55,083 bases of DNA from Collybiopsis luxurians FD-317 M1 (lineage: Eukaryota; Basidiomycota; Agaricomycetes; Agaricales; Omphalotaceae): assembly GCA_000827265.1 (NCBI GenBank), contig KN834894.1, positions 11,950 through 67,032 on the forward strand. The letters run 5' to 3'. The notes under the pieces are model-generated. The model ran no database searches and was not told the origin of the DNA. It was given only the letters and a program-made list of their open reading frames with translations. Both the position numbers and the translations under genes were made by a program. Below are positions 9,789 through 20,600 of this stretch, in pieces (the first letter of the stretch is position 1; each line of letters opens with the position of its first letter).

Positions 9789-11356
9789 TTACGAGGTCTG
9801 GTACACTCGAATGGAGTTGATCTTCCATTGTGCGTCTGAAATACAATACCTAAGAACCGGAAGTTCAAGTGTACCGTGTATACTTACCGACATAGTTTGA
9901 GGCAACCGCAACAGCCTCTTGGCAAGTACCCGTGCCAGAGTAAGTGGCCCCTGCCCAGTCCCCACAGACCTACGGAAGTTTAAAATTAAGTATGGTATCT
10001 GGGTCCAAATTTTCGGTAGTGTGGCGCTCACAGTTATCTAAAGACGAGACAATACGGTGTTAGACAATTGTAGAAACGAGATGAAAAGATATACTCACAT
10101 CTTTACAAAGTTAAGAGAGTTTGGAAGAATTTCGGGAGGTTTTCAAACATTTTGACACAAGTTCCGTGTGTTTCAACGCGTTTTGAAAGCATTCACATAC
10201 ATAGTGAGGTGTTCAAATGTTTAGAGATGAGTTAAGACAGCACAAATTTTAGAATTTCGGCAGAAAAAGGATCGACGACTGGCAAGTACGTACCGATGAT
10301 GATATTGTGGTCCTTGAAATGGTCAGCGATGCCGCAAGCTTGTCCGTTCGGGATGAAAGAGACAGGATTGCCCCAACTCGAAGGATCAGGGCTCTTGGAA
10401 GTGATATCCTCAGGTACGGAACCCTGGGACCAACGCCAAACTTTGATCCCCACAGAAGGATCCCAAAGTTCGGCGAACACTCCGCCTCCAGCAGAATTGA
10501 ATCCAGCCCCAAAACTGCTGGTATCGGGGTCCTTAGTAGGGCACCCATTATTGTTGCTACCTCCGCTCTCGCAAGTGAGCTCACTGTCCACCGTTGTGCC
10601 AGTAATCGCCTGCCCAGTAGTCAGAGTACAACCAGCGCCAGTGTGCATGGTAATTTGATTTCCCGTAGACTCTGTGGTGCCTTCAATCACGTCAATTTCG
10701 CCTGAAGCCTAGTCAGAAAACAAAGCTTCCATTTTTTGAACATACACGTACCGTTGTCGGGCCAGTTTGCCTCAGCGGTCGACCTATCAGTCCCAATTTA
10801 GTCGCTCTGACACCAATTTAAATATACATCGCACTAACCAAATTGCAGGCCATGTCGTAGGACCTACGGGCATCTTGGCAATATCATAAATGAACAGACC
10901 GCCATTGTACGTGTCTGTCGAACTGACTCGTACACTGAAGAGCCATCAATCTCAAGTATTTCGGCAAGGTAAACAAAATACTCACGAGGAACGATTTGTA
11001 CCGACATCCAGTGTTGTCGTTGAATCGACGGCCAGGATTACAACACCATCTTCGACTTTGGCCAATCCCTTGTTCATCGCTTCCTCTTTGGTCTGGTAAT
11101 CGACGAAACCATGAGTGGGATCGGTATCTGAGAAGAACTTCATGTTGCTATACGAATGTCAAAATGAGGTAATGATCATGAGAAGTGACTGTACTTACTC
11201 GAAGAACGTGTCTCCTTCGTACGATTTACTGAGGGTGTAACTTCCACGCCGAGTGAGCTGGCGATAGTGTTCATGCCAGATGGGTGCGGCTGAAGAGAGC
11301 AGGGGCAAGTGCAGGAAGAGGGCGAGAACCAGGGAAATGTAGCTGAACGTCATCAT
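9789..11356 (-). CDS. Secreted GH16 endo-1,3(4)-beta-glucanase-like hydrolase
   Basis: It cleaves beta-1,3-linked glucans, in the wall or in plant and fungal debris, after secretion. Residues 1-23 form a signal peptide (MMTFSYISLVLALFLHLPLL). Family landmarks in order are DTDPTHGFVDYQ, DTYNGGLFIYDI, TWPAIWS, the catalytic GEIDVIEG (E-x-D-x-x-E), HTGAGCTL, GGGVFAELWD, VWRWSQGSVPEDI and CGDWAGATYSG. Exons: 11356-11199, 11147-10986, 10934-10839, 10783-10752, 10701-10294, 9969-9888, 9835-9789. Joined directly these miss the frame by two bases. A 2-nt exon (10100-10099) and a 6-nt exon (10037-10032), both with GT-AG flanks, restore it and supply the expected D-I-T before VCGDWAG, giving 330 residues. 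A partial duplicate lies downstream. Confidence 0.88.
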
Positions 11357-11505
11357 GATGAAGCTTCGGAAAAGTCTTGAATTTGAAGAAGGGTACGCAA
11401 GGAATCAAGAAACCAGTTCTCAATTAGTCAAGACCAGCTTGCAGCAGTGACCAGCACGAAGGGCGTCCAGAAAGAGGGTGGATAAAATTCGAGATTCGGA
11501 GAGAT

Positions 11506-11512
11506 TTTTATA
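11506..11512 (-). promoter_or_regulatory. TATA-like box of the GH16 gene
   Basis: TATAAAA on the minus strand lies about 150 bases upstream of the GH16 start codon, in an otherwise unremarkable upstream region. Confidence 0.4.
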
Positions 11513-11912
11513 CCAAGGGCCCATCAATTTCTGAGTTTCAGCATAAAATATTCCTGGCAAGCGATCATCGGGTTAATGTGCCGCCAGGATAAGCATCTTT
11601 TGGTACAGTGCCTCTCTGTGGAGGATCTCGACAGTACATATGAGACTGACCCACAGACTGTACGGAGTCGAACGCCATCGCACTAAGGTCTTGAAATCTA
11701 ATCGTACAGAGAGAGGAAGAAGCCTGCACTTAGCTCAAGTTTAGTAGTGATCCGAGCCGCGGAAAATAAGATTTTCCCGACATACTGTACTGCTCGGCTC
11801 TGCCATTTTGGGTCAACATAACAGCGTGTACATCTCTTAGTCTCTCTCGGCGATTCTATCGAGTCCTGCAATCAGTTCTCCGGTACTACGCAGAGTAAAA
11901 TACACCTGAAAG

Positions 11913-11966
11913 GTAGAATGTCAACCTCGTATTTTTTGAGTAGAATGTCAACCTTGTATTCTTTGA
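11913..11966. repeat. Two-copy 27-bp tandem repeat
   Basis: Two adjacent 27-bp units, 11913-11939 and 11940-11966, both begin 'gtagaatgtcaacct' and differ at two positions. It is most likely a replication-slippage product in non-coding DNA. Confidence 0.8.
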
Positions 11967-12343
11967 GCAACAACGGATACAATTAGCAAACGTATCGCCT
12001 ATGCGCGCGCCGAGATTATTCATTAAATTAAAAAGTTCAGAAAATTAAAGCGGTGTAATGTCAGAAATCAGTAAAAAGCAATTTCTAAAATCGGTCATAG
12101 ATCAGGATGAGTGATCGAAACCGCTATGAAACCAAGGTGAAATCGGTCCAAATGGTCTTTGCGAGGGGACCGAGGGGTCTCGTTGCAGTATTTGCTTCGG
12201 AGCAAGGCTCACGGCGTAGACGATATCTGAGCTTGCATCACATAAACTATGCCAAACAAAGCCTGCAGCTATCGACAAAGTGGAAAGTTTCAGGAGAAGC
12301 TGGACGAGAAATTAAGTGACAAAAAATTTTACGTTCAAGCCAT

Positions 12344-12635
12344 TCAGGAACCACCAGTGTCTTCTCGGACTGGCTGTACGCGCTCATATAGCTCGTGTTT
12401 TCGCTTTGATTCCTCAAAATCCTGTTGCCTTTGCTTCATCTTTTCTAGACGACGCTCATCATCCTTGAGAACGCCCTTATACATGGACTGAAAGATAATC
12501 AGAGAAAATAGACAATGGATATGATATGTTTGTGCCCACCTCACGCTCCTGATTCTGCTGGTAATGAACTCCCCATACTGTGAGACTAGAAAGGACAATG
12601 GCAACCCCGAGCGTTATTTTGGCTCGCGTCGACAT
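12344..12635 (-). CDS. PET117: Cytochrome c oxidase assembly factor PET117
   Basis: This is a small mitochondrial inner-membrane protein needed to assemble cytochrome c oxidase; in other species it links Cox15 haem A synthesis to assembly. Exons 12635-12540 and 12487-12344 encode 79 residues, the normal size for the family. The N-terminal hydrophobic stretch runs ITLGVAIVLSSLTVWGVHY and is followed by QQNQERE. The conserved part MYKGVLKDDERRLEKMKQ and the C-terminal YERVQPV follow. It is divergently arranged with the CID gene, with 120 bases between start codons. Identification is firm because the whole short protein fits. Confidence 0.92.
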
Positions 12636-12755
12636 CGAAAGAATGGGACAACCGTTAGCGCCTAGTAGCGCTCAAAAAGTGCCGCTCGCAATGCTCACAT
12701 GACAGCCTAGGCCTTCCGATCCTTCTCTCTTCCAACATCCCATTCACAGAGCTCC
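12636..12755. promoter_or_regulatory. 120-bp bidirectional promoter, PET117 / CID gene
   Basis: Start codons of the divergent PET117 (12635) and CID-domain gene (12756) are only 120 bases apart, so both promoters and 5' UTRs must share this interval. No clear TATA box is seen. Confidence 0.6.
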
Positions 12756-15232
12756 ATGAGTCAGATAGAGGTATAATCAGGCAAACTCATCGCAAATCCT
12801 AGTGTCTGACCGCAGCCTTCCAGGAATTCGAATCAGCGCTGAAGGATGTAGTGCAGGCCAAACGATTATCGGGCTCCAAAGTAACAAAATTAACGGAACT
12901 TGCGATGAAGCTTATGAAGGCGTGTAGCGAGCCTCTCCAGAAAAATTCTCTCTCTACTAAATTTTTGTTATTCAGGATGATACACAGCTAGTTTCCATGC
13001 TCTACCGTACTCACAAATCGCTGTCTGCGTCGGCTAAAATCTCTAGTTTATACGTTTTCGACGCTCTCGCGCGAGCCGCAAAATCCCAGGTCAATAAACA
13101 AAATCTCGTCGGCGATGTCAATGCTGCAGAGGGAAACTGTGCAACGTTTTTACTCAAGGTGCAAGGCGTTCTGGAAGGTCTTTTCAAAGACATGATTTCT
13201 GTTGGAACACCGGAAGCCAAGGTCAGTTTAGTTTCGTTCAACGGGGAATGGCCGCCCTCTCCAATGAGAGTTTTGCAACCCTCAATCGCCAGAATTATGC
13301 AATTCTGGCCACCCGCCTTTTCTCGCGTACCACACTTCGGTCTTACGGTCTGACGGTCTTGCCATCTTCTTTGGGTCTCTCACCACATGACCTCGATGTC
13401 TGCCATACCATGACATATATCTATCACCTTTTGCGACTCGGCTGTTTACTCTTTTGACTACATGTGAAAATGCATCAGTCCTGACTTCTTTACTATATCT
13501 ACTTACAGGAAAAGACCCAAAAGGTTCTTGACATCTGGGTTAAAGGGAATACTTTCCCGTCGACCATGTTATCTCACTTAGGGGATCTGTTAAAATCAAA
13601 GGATACAGTAAAAGGTGCTTATCACAGTTCATGTTGTACGCTAAGTATTTCCATGAATCAATCCATTTTGCATCGCATCCGTACAAGTGAGAACGTATTG
13701 CTAAAATTTATCGGTCTTTGATAGAAACGCCTACGAATACCGTTGTTTCGTCCGATCCTCGAATAGGTGCGCTGTCGCCAATAGCTACAGGCACACCAAC
13801 TCCTCCACCTCTTACCACTACGCCGCCGTCAGCTACATCGTCCCAAGCGGCTATCACACCCCAAACACCTCTCAACAACTCTCAATCTGCACTCCTCGCC
13901 CTTTTGACGCAAGCCGCCGCGAATGTCGGGGCCACTACAGGGTCGAATCAGTATGTGTTGTTGCAGCCCATCCACCAATTTCCAGGAAACTAATAAGATT
14001 CCAGGTCTTCTTCTTCCTCCGTACCCACACCCGCACCGAATACCCCTGCTGTACCCCAGTTAGATGTAGCACAGCTAGCTTTGCTCAAGCAGTTGACACA
14101 GACTGCACAGATATCTCATATGTATCCTAACGCTGGATCAGCTCCAGTCCAGTCGGTACCCACTGATGTAAACGCTGAACGCCATGGTCACGGAGACGAG
14201 GCTTCCGGTTCGCGTCGCCCACGTTTTGGTAGCCCGGATGGGGAATATTCGTATCACGATGGTCGTGGAGGCCCCAGAGGTGTTTTTAGAGGTGGAAGTC
14301 GTGGGCGCTGGTACGAAGGTCGAGGTAAACGAGATGGACGTGATCATTTCAGAGACAGGGATCGAGACCGGGCTAAACGCAGTCGCTCTAGAAGTCCTCC
14401 CAGTAGATATGGCGCCAGGAGAGAAATAAAGCCGTATAGCCCCCCTAGGAGACCAATGGCTGCTGTGCGAGAATCATTAGACACTGGCGGCGAGTCTCAG
14501 CCGAGTGCTGGTGATGCCGAGATAGACGAGTTCGGTAGAACACGACCGCCATCCGATAATTCAAAAGATGCAGCCTTCGACTCGCAGAAGAAGGAGGCTC
14601 ATCAAAAACATTCGGTTCCTAATCCCACCTCTCAGCCGCTCCAGCCGCAGCAGCCAGCGATAGCTAAACAGCCCTCTACGTCTTCAGGCTCGAACCTTGA
14701 ACAGCCGAATAACACGTCACCTGGTCTCGAGCAATTCAATGTAGCGTCCTTTGACTTTACCTCTCCTGCGAGTTGGGAGGAGTTGGGAAAGATGTGGTCT
14801 GTCTCGTATGGTTCTGTGCCTACGACGGAGCAGCTCATGCAGTTTGTGATGCTTGCTGGGACTTCAATGGATCCCTCACAGATGTGGTCATCTCAGAATT
14901 CTTGGGATCAGTCAGGGCAGTGGGATAATCTCAATAGTAACTCGTACATGGACTCTCAGGGGATGTCAGTAGGGGGCGACGGACAGAAAAGCGGGATGGG
15001 AATGGGCAACAATGGAAGCGGGAATTATTACCAGGACCAGTCGAGTAATAACGGCGACGGAAACTGGAGAACGGGGACGGATCCCCGGATAAACCGGGGG
15101 AGCATACCAGCACAGAACACGACTGGAACAAGCAGTAGCCAGTCTTCAGGTGAAAAGCGTGTGGGCGGGGGAATGAGGAAAGTGGGTGACAAGTGGATGT
15201 TTGTTCGGGATGGAGATACGGGGGTGTCATGA
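12756..15232 (+). CDS. CID/RPR-domain protein with RS/RGG region (RNA polymerase II CTD binder)
   Basis: It probably binds the phosphorylated Pol II C-terminal domain and couples transcription to RNA 3' processing or termination, as Nrd1, Seb1, Rtt103 and SCAF proteins do. A 5-codon first exon (MSQIE) is joined to EFESALKDVVQAKRLSGSKV, which opens the CID. The domain continues through SMLYRTHKSL, LYVFDALARAAKSQ and VLDIWVKGNTFPSTML. A Pro/Thr/Gln-rich linker, an RGG-like patch (GGPRGVFRGGSRGRWYEGRG) and an RS stretch (KRSRSRSPPSRYG) follow, then a Gly/Asn/Ser-rich tail. No RRM is visible, unlike Nrd1, Seb1 or SCAF4/8. One intron appears to use a GC donor (AAG|GCGTGT near 12918). It shares a promoter region with PET117. 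Confidence 0.78.
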
Positions 15233-15431
15233 TTGTTCTGATTGGTTATGCTTTATTTTTTCCTTTTTCTTTCTGCATAGCATTATACAGCTCTACTAGC
15301 ATTAGCATCATGGTACGGTGTACATAGTAGCACTTTTTATAAAATCCTGTGTAAGCGCCGGGCTCATACCTTGCCTTCGTCCGTGAGGGACCTTGAGGGG
15401 CTCAATTTGGTTCTCTTGAAACTTGACCATC

Positions 15432-17380
15432 ATGTTTTCTTTACGACGGCGAAATCTCTCTCGCCTGGCCTTTGCTGCAGCTGCTCTTTTCCTTATCCGC
15501 GCTCTTTTTTTCCCTTCATCCTCCTCACCTTCTTCGTCGCGGACGTTCGCGTCGACAACACATTCGACACAGATTGAAGAACAAAATTTTATCGAACGAG
15601 CTACAAGACCAGATAAATGGCTGAACGTTCAAAAGCACAAATTTTTGCAGGCAAGGATTGGCAGAGACTCGAGGGACGAAGTGCTCGGGGATGTTGTTCG
15701 GAATGGAATTAATGATTACTGGGATCGTTTTCAGCTGCCGTAGTAAGCACTAGGTTCCCCATTGTATCCAATAATCTGCTTATTCCGAAATAGCATCGAG
15801 AGCAGAGATACTGCTTCCATGGATGCCCAGCATGTTCTGACCGCTATAGACCAACTTTTGTCATTGAACGGTTGGGTAGCTGCTTTATGTCCAACTTTAG
15901 TTCGTCCTTTCAACCAAAACAAGCATGACGATACTTGGGACGATATTATCAGGCAGGAGCATCTCTACTACTTTGCCATAGTCATACATTCCGCAGACCA
16001 TTTTCTTGTGGACCAACTCTCTGTCATTATTCAAGTGGCAAAGCGCCTCGGTCCCAACAATATCTTTGTTTCCATGTTGGATTATCAGTCTACAGACTCT
16101 ACGGAAACTCTCACCGACCTTTGCGAAGCTGTCCTCATCTTGCTTGGAGTTCCTTTCAGGATACGTCGAGTCCCAGGTATGACAGAGGACCCCAATGCCG
16201 CTTATTATCCTCTCGAGGAGGCGCATATGCGAAACCTGGCACTCGAACCTCTGCATGAGCTACATCAGAAACGGCAGATTAAATTCCACCGTGTCATTTG
16301 GTTGAAAGGCTTTACATGTCCAAATGATATATTGGAAACGATTAAAATCAGTTTTGCCAACGATGCGGCTATGGTCTGCGGTATGGATTGGGCAGAACAT
16401 AATGGCTTCTTTATTTTCTCGGACAGGTATGTATGCTGCTCTCATCTCTGTATCTCTTCGGCTAACATTTTCTGTCAAAAGATGGCGTACTAGGGATATT
16501 GAAGGAGATCAATTCCGGCAATCGAAATCTTCCTCTAAACCAGATGCTGTACCTCCTCGGGATAAAGTCGGTGCCGCTCGTTATGCTCAGCACCTTCCCT
16601 TCCAAGTATTTTGCTGCGAAGCCGGAACTCATGTTGTCGATCCAGCTCAATCTTACTACAAAGGTATCTCTTATCGCTCCGGAACGGATTACCACAATCT
16701 CAGCACCACCGACGATGCTCCCATTCGAGGGCCAGACGCGCCATGTCTGGATAGCAGTCAAGCGTGGTTTTGCAGGGATTTGTGGGTACGTGGTGCGCGC
16801 GACGCCATGGACGAAGTTGATCGCTTAAACGGTGCTGTACCTGCCCGAGCCAATAAGCGCGAATTGAATCTAGTCGACGTTGCCAAGAGGGATCCGCTCA
16901 TGGATGAAGCCCGCGCCGCTGCGGCTGAAGAGGCCAAACAGAAACGGGAAGCTGCAGGAGGTCCAGCTATTGATCTAGATGCAAATGTTGGTTCGGATTA
17001 CGATGCCATGTCAGACGAAGAAGGGGGCGAAGTTGTTCCGCCTCCAGCGCCTGAAGAACCGGGAAGGATGGCTATACCGAACTCTGTTTTCCGCCCAGCG
17101 AGGATTTTGGTGAACCCGAGGTGTCCTACGACGTACGCTGGAGTAAGTCATACGCAGCTCGCTTTGGATCTGTTTGGAAACGGGGAGGACAACGAGGGTG
17201 TATCCGGGAAATATGTTCTCGAAGATTGGGAAGGTGCTCCGGAAAGCTTTGTATGTCAGGAACAAAGGTAAGAACTCCAGATTGACTCGAATTAGCTTGG
17301 CCTCTGACAGTTACCGTCAGACAAACCGGTGGACGGAGAGCGACAAAAACTCAGCGGCGGCTGGGATTCTCAATACATGA
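15432..17380 (+). CDS. GT69 (CAP59/CMT1-like) alpha-1,3-mannosyltransferase
   Basis: A Golgi type II glycosyltransferase of the family that includes cryptococcal CAP59 and CMT1, acting on capsule or wall glycans; here the acceptor is unknown. Exons 15432-15742, 15794-16426, 16482-17267 and 17311-17380 give 599 residues in frame. A basic tail plus signal anchor (LAFAAAALFLIRALFF) opens the protein. Family landmarks are YYFAIVIHSADHFLVDQL, IFVSMLDYQSTDSTETL, RVIWLKGFTCPNDIL, AAMVCGMDWAEH and the Cys-rich FQVFCCEAGTHVVDP. A charged, Ala/Glu-rich insert follows at residues about 420-500 before the C terminus, and its role is unclear. It lies 245 bases upstream of DNMT5 on the same strand. Confidence 0.85.
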
Positions 17381-17625
17381 CGAGCTGCAGAAAATGGAGT
17401 GATATCTTATAAATAAATTCAGTTTGCGGTACATATATTACTGGCCTGTATAATTTTTACGATTAGTCGCTGGAACATGGAACAAATACCTACAGAGCAT
17501 ATATTCAACTGGGTTTGTTGTACCCGGGTTGAAGGCTGAATGCGTATCACGGGTCAAGCACGGGTTGCTTAAAAACGCGACCCGTCACTTGTGACCGTGA
17601 CTAGAACCGTTGACTCGCCACTTCC

Positions 17626-20600
17626 ATGGCAAAAGACGTTAAAGCAAAGTCGAAGGGCCAGAAGACCCTAGATGGCTTCTTCAAGGGCGACAAGGACAAA
17701 AAGAAAGCAGAAGACGCTTCCGACGGCGACGAAGAGGACGTCACTATGCGCGTCGACGAGGAAGACGCGCCTGTGGTGAAAAATACTGGTCTTTCTACCC
17801 ATCTTCCTCCCCTCAATGACCTCTCCGACATTTTTCACGACCTCGTGGGCCGTACTCCAGGAATCAAAGACGTTGCTCTTCGTCTATCCGGACGGAAACT
17901 CCGCGTCGCTACCATGTGTTCTGGCACAGAATCTCCTCTTCTGGCTCTTGAATTCATTCAACAATTCACGGAGAGTCTCTATGGTGTCAAGCTGGACGTA
18001 GAACACGTGTTTTCTTGCGAAATCGAGCCATTTAAGCAGGCTTATATCGAGAGGAACTTTCATCCTCCTAAGCTATTCAGAGATGTTTGTGAACTAGGTG
18101 CAGAGGAAGCGTGCGTATATTCGTTAAATGAATCATTTGTGGCGTACTCATCTTTCCTCTTTATCCAGTCACACCGCATACGGTGCTTTGGTCCCAGTAC
18201 CAGGAAACGTCGATCTTCTCGTCGCGGGGACTTCCTGTGTCGACTATTCAAATCTCAATAACGAAAAACAGGACATTGACGCCAATGGAGAATCTGGACG
18301 AACTTTCCGTGGAATGATGTCCTGGGTCACCAAACATCGACCGCCTCTCGTCATTCTAGAAAACGTTTGCTCTGCCCCTTGGGATCGAGTCAAAGAGAAG
18401 TTTGAGAAACACGGATATAGCGCTCTCCATCTGCGCGTCGACACGAAGCAGTACTACATCCCTCACACGCGTACGCGTGTTTATTTGATGGCCATTGATA
18501 AGAAGAATTCGTCTATCCCCAAGAAGTGGAAAGAATCTGTCGAAAAACTCCGTCGTCCTGCGTCTTCTAGTTTGGATTCGTTTTTATTGCCTATTGATGA
18601 TCCCCGAATTCATCATGCACGACAGAAACTCGCCCAGGAAAGCTACAACGCCTCTGATCGTCGTACAGGGCGGACTGATTGGAGTCGATGTGAATCCCGT
18701 CATCAGAGAGCGCGCCTTGAAGAGGAGTTAGGTTCCAAGCGCCCGTTAACGAGTTGGGATGAAGGTGTGTGGATGTGTTTCTCTTCATAACTTGGATCAT
18801 TAATTCGCGTTCTGCAGGCGGTTCTTGCAAAATGCCTGATTACTCCTGGACAGATTGGGGCGCCGGGCAAGTCGAGCGGGTTTGGGATTTGTTGGATATC
18901 AGCCTTCTGCGTGACGCAAAGAAGGGTATCGACGCCTCTTTCAAAACGTAGGCCCTTCGAATTTTCCATATGTAGCTCAACCGACTAAATTTCACTTTCA
19001 GTCAAGTTTGGAATCTCTCTCAGAATGTGGACAGAACTATAGGCTCTAACAAAGTCGGAATTTGCCCATGTCTTACGCCTTCCATGATTCCATATATCAC
19101 CAATCGAGGAGGACCTATGGTCGGTCTCGAAGCGTTGTCCATGCAGGGTCTTCCTGTCGACAAGTTGCTCCTAACGCGAGAGACAGAGGACCAGCTCGCA
19201 GATCTAGCTGGTAATGCGATGTCTTCAACAGTCGTTGCCGCTTGTATTCTCAGCGCCTTGATAGAAGGTGTTGCTCTGCTCAAAACGGGAGATGAGAAGG
19301 TCTGTTACGGCGAAAACGACGCAGTCGAAGAGGACCAGGACGACGATGCAATGGACGTAGACGAAGCCTCTCCCGAACTTCCCGTTGGTGATCGCATCGT
19401 TGGGGAAGAGCGCCTGGTTTTCAAACCTCTCGATCTTTCTGCTACTCAACTCCAAAATCCCGAGGAACTACTTGCTCTTGCTTCCCGGAGTATTCGCTTG
19501 TGTTCATGCGAAGGGCGGGTCGATATTACCTCAAGGCCTCTCTTTAGATGCAAGGATTGCGACGCTTCATTCTGTAAACGCTGCGGTGGACGACCAGAAC
19601 ATAACCCTGAAGCAATCGACGTCGTCGCTAATCCTCGTCTTCCCCCATCTGATTTCGAAAAAGTGCTGAAATCCGTTCTACCGATGTGTCTCTCATTGTC
19701 GAACGTTACCGAAGAACTTCTCGACAAATTGAACAAAGAGACTCCGGGTAATTCGAAACGTTGGGCAGAATGGCGAGCCGCGGTCCTCCAAGCTTCTGGC
19801 TCCGAATTGCGATTCGTTGAGCTGAAGCGGCAAGAAATTTGGAGTGCTATTTATCAATCGCCTCACGGTTCTGCTGAGCTACACCTTCATCCCCAACAAC
19901 CTGAATGGAGGTTCTTTGCAAAGCCAAAGGACAGTGAACCTGCTAAAGCGGAGATCAGACAGATTCTGGAGAATCCCTTCGGCCGCTTGCTTTGCAGAAA
20001 TTCCCTACTTGCCGGTCAATGGGCTTTCGCTTTACCGAAGTCTGTCGTTGTCGAGGTAACCCTCAAGGGTTCCGGGTCTTTAGCTCCCTCTTGGGAGTCG
20101 CGACTTGGGTTATTGGGAGATACCTTCAGAGAGAAGAAGGTCTGGTCTGAAATGCACATTTCGGTGGCCGAACCAGATAAATCTAAATTCGATCGGGACA
20201 TATCTGGCACTTACCAACTTCTCGACCGTTGCGGAACAGCATGTAACGCTCTTCACAAACAGCAAGATGGGGATGACTCTCAGCCACAGCTGTACATGTT
20301 TTTGGTCCCTCATCGTACGAAGGATTCCGAGGACTGCTTCTTATTTTCTACAGATATCAGGAGGCTCGAGTTCGGCGAGTCGCGCCCCGTTATTGCGCAA
20401 CTCGATCCCAAGTGGCGTCAGTCCGACACGGAGGATTTGGAGAAGGTAAATTGTGTGCTTCCGTTCCACTGGGCCACCTCTAGTGCTGTTAGTTTGCAGG
20501 TAAGATACATCGTTTTTGCCACTTGTTCATGTACTGACGACGACTATTACAGCCTACTCTTGATCAAGATGCACGCTTTGGTATCCCAGAAAATACGTTC

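Larger units (their letters stand above)
11357..12343. other. Intergenic region upstream of GH16
   Basis: It contains the GH16 promoter and a two-unit 27-bp tandem repeat (listed separately). The open frame at 12107-12319 has no recognisable product and is not called. It ends at the 3' end of PET117. Confidence 0.4.

Noticed and set aside
10296..10705. Two plus-strand frames of 120-132 codons
   Set aside because: They are shadows of the large GH16 exon, which has the family motifs on the minus strand.
12107..12319. 70-codon ATG-led frame
   Set aside because: It is not supported by splice partners or any known motif, and it lies just past the PET117 stop codon on the opposite strand.
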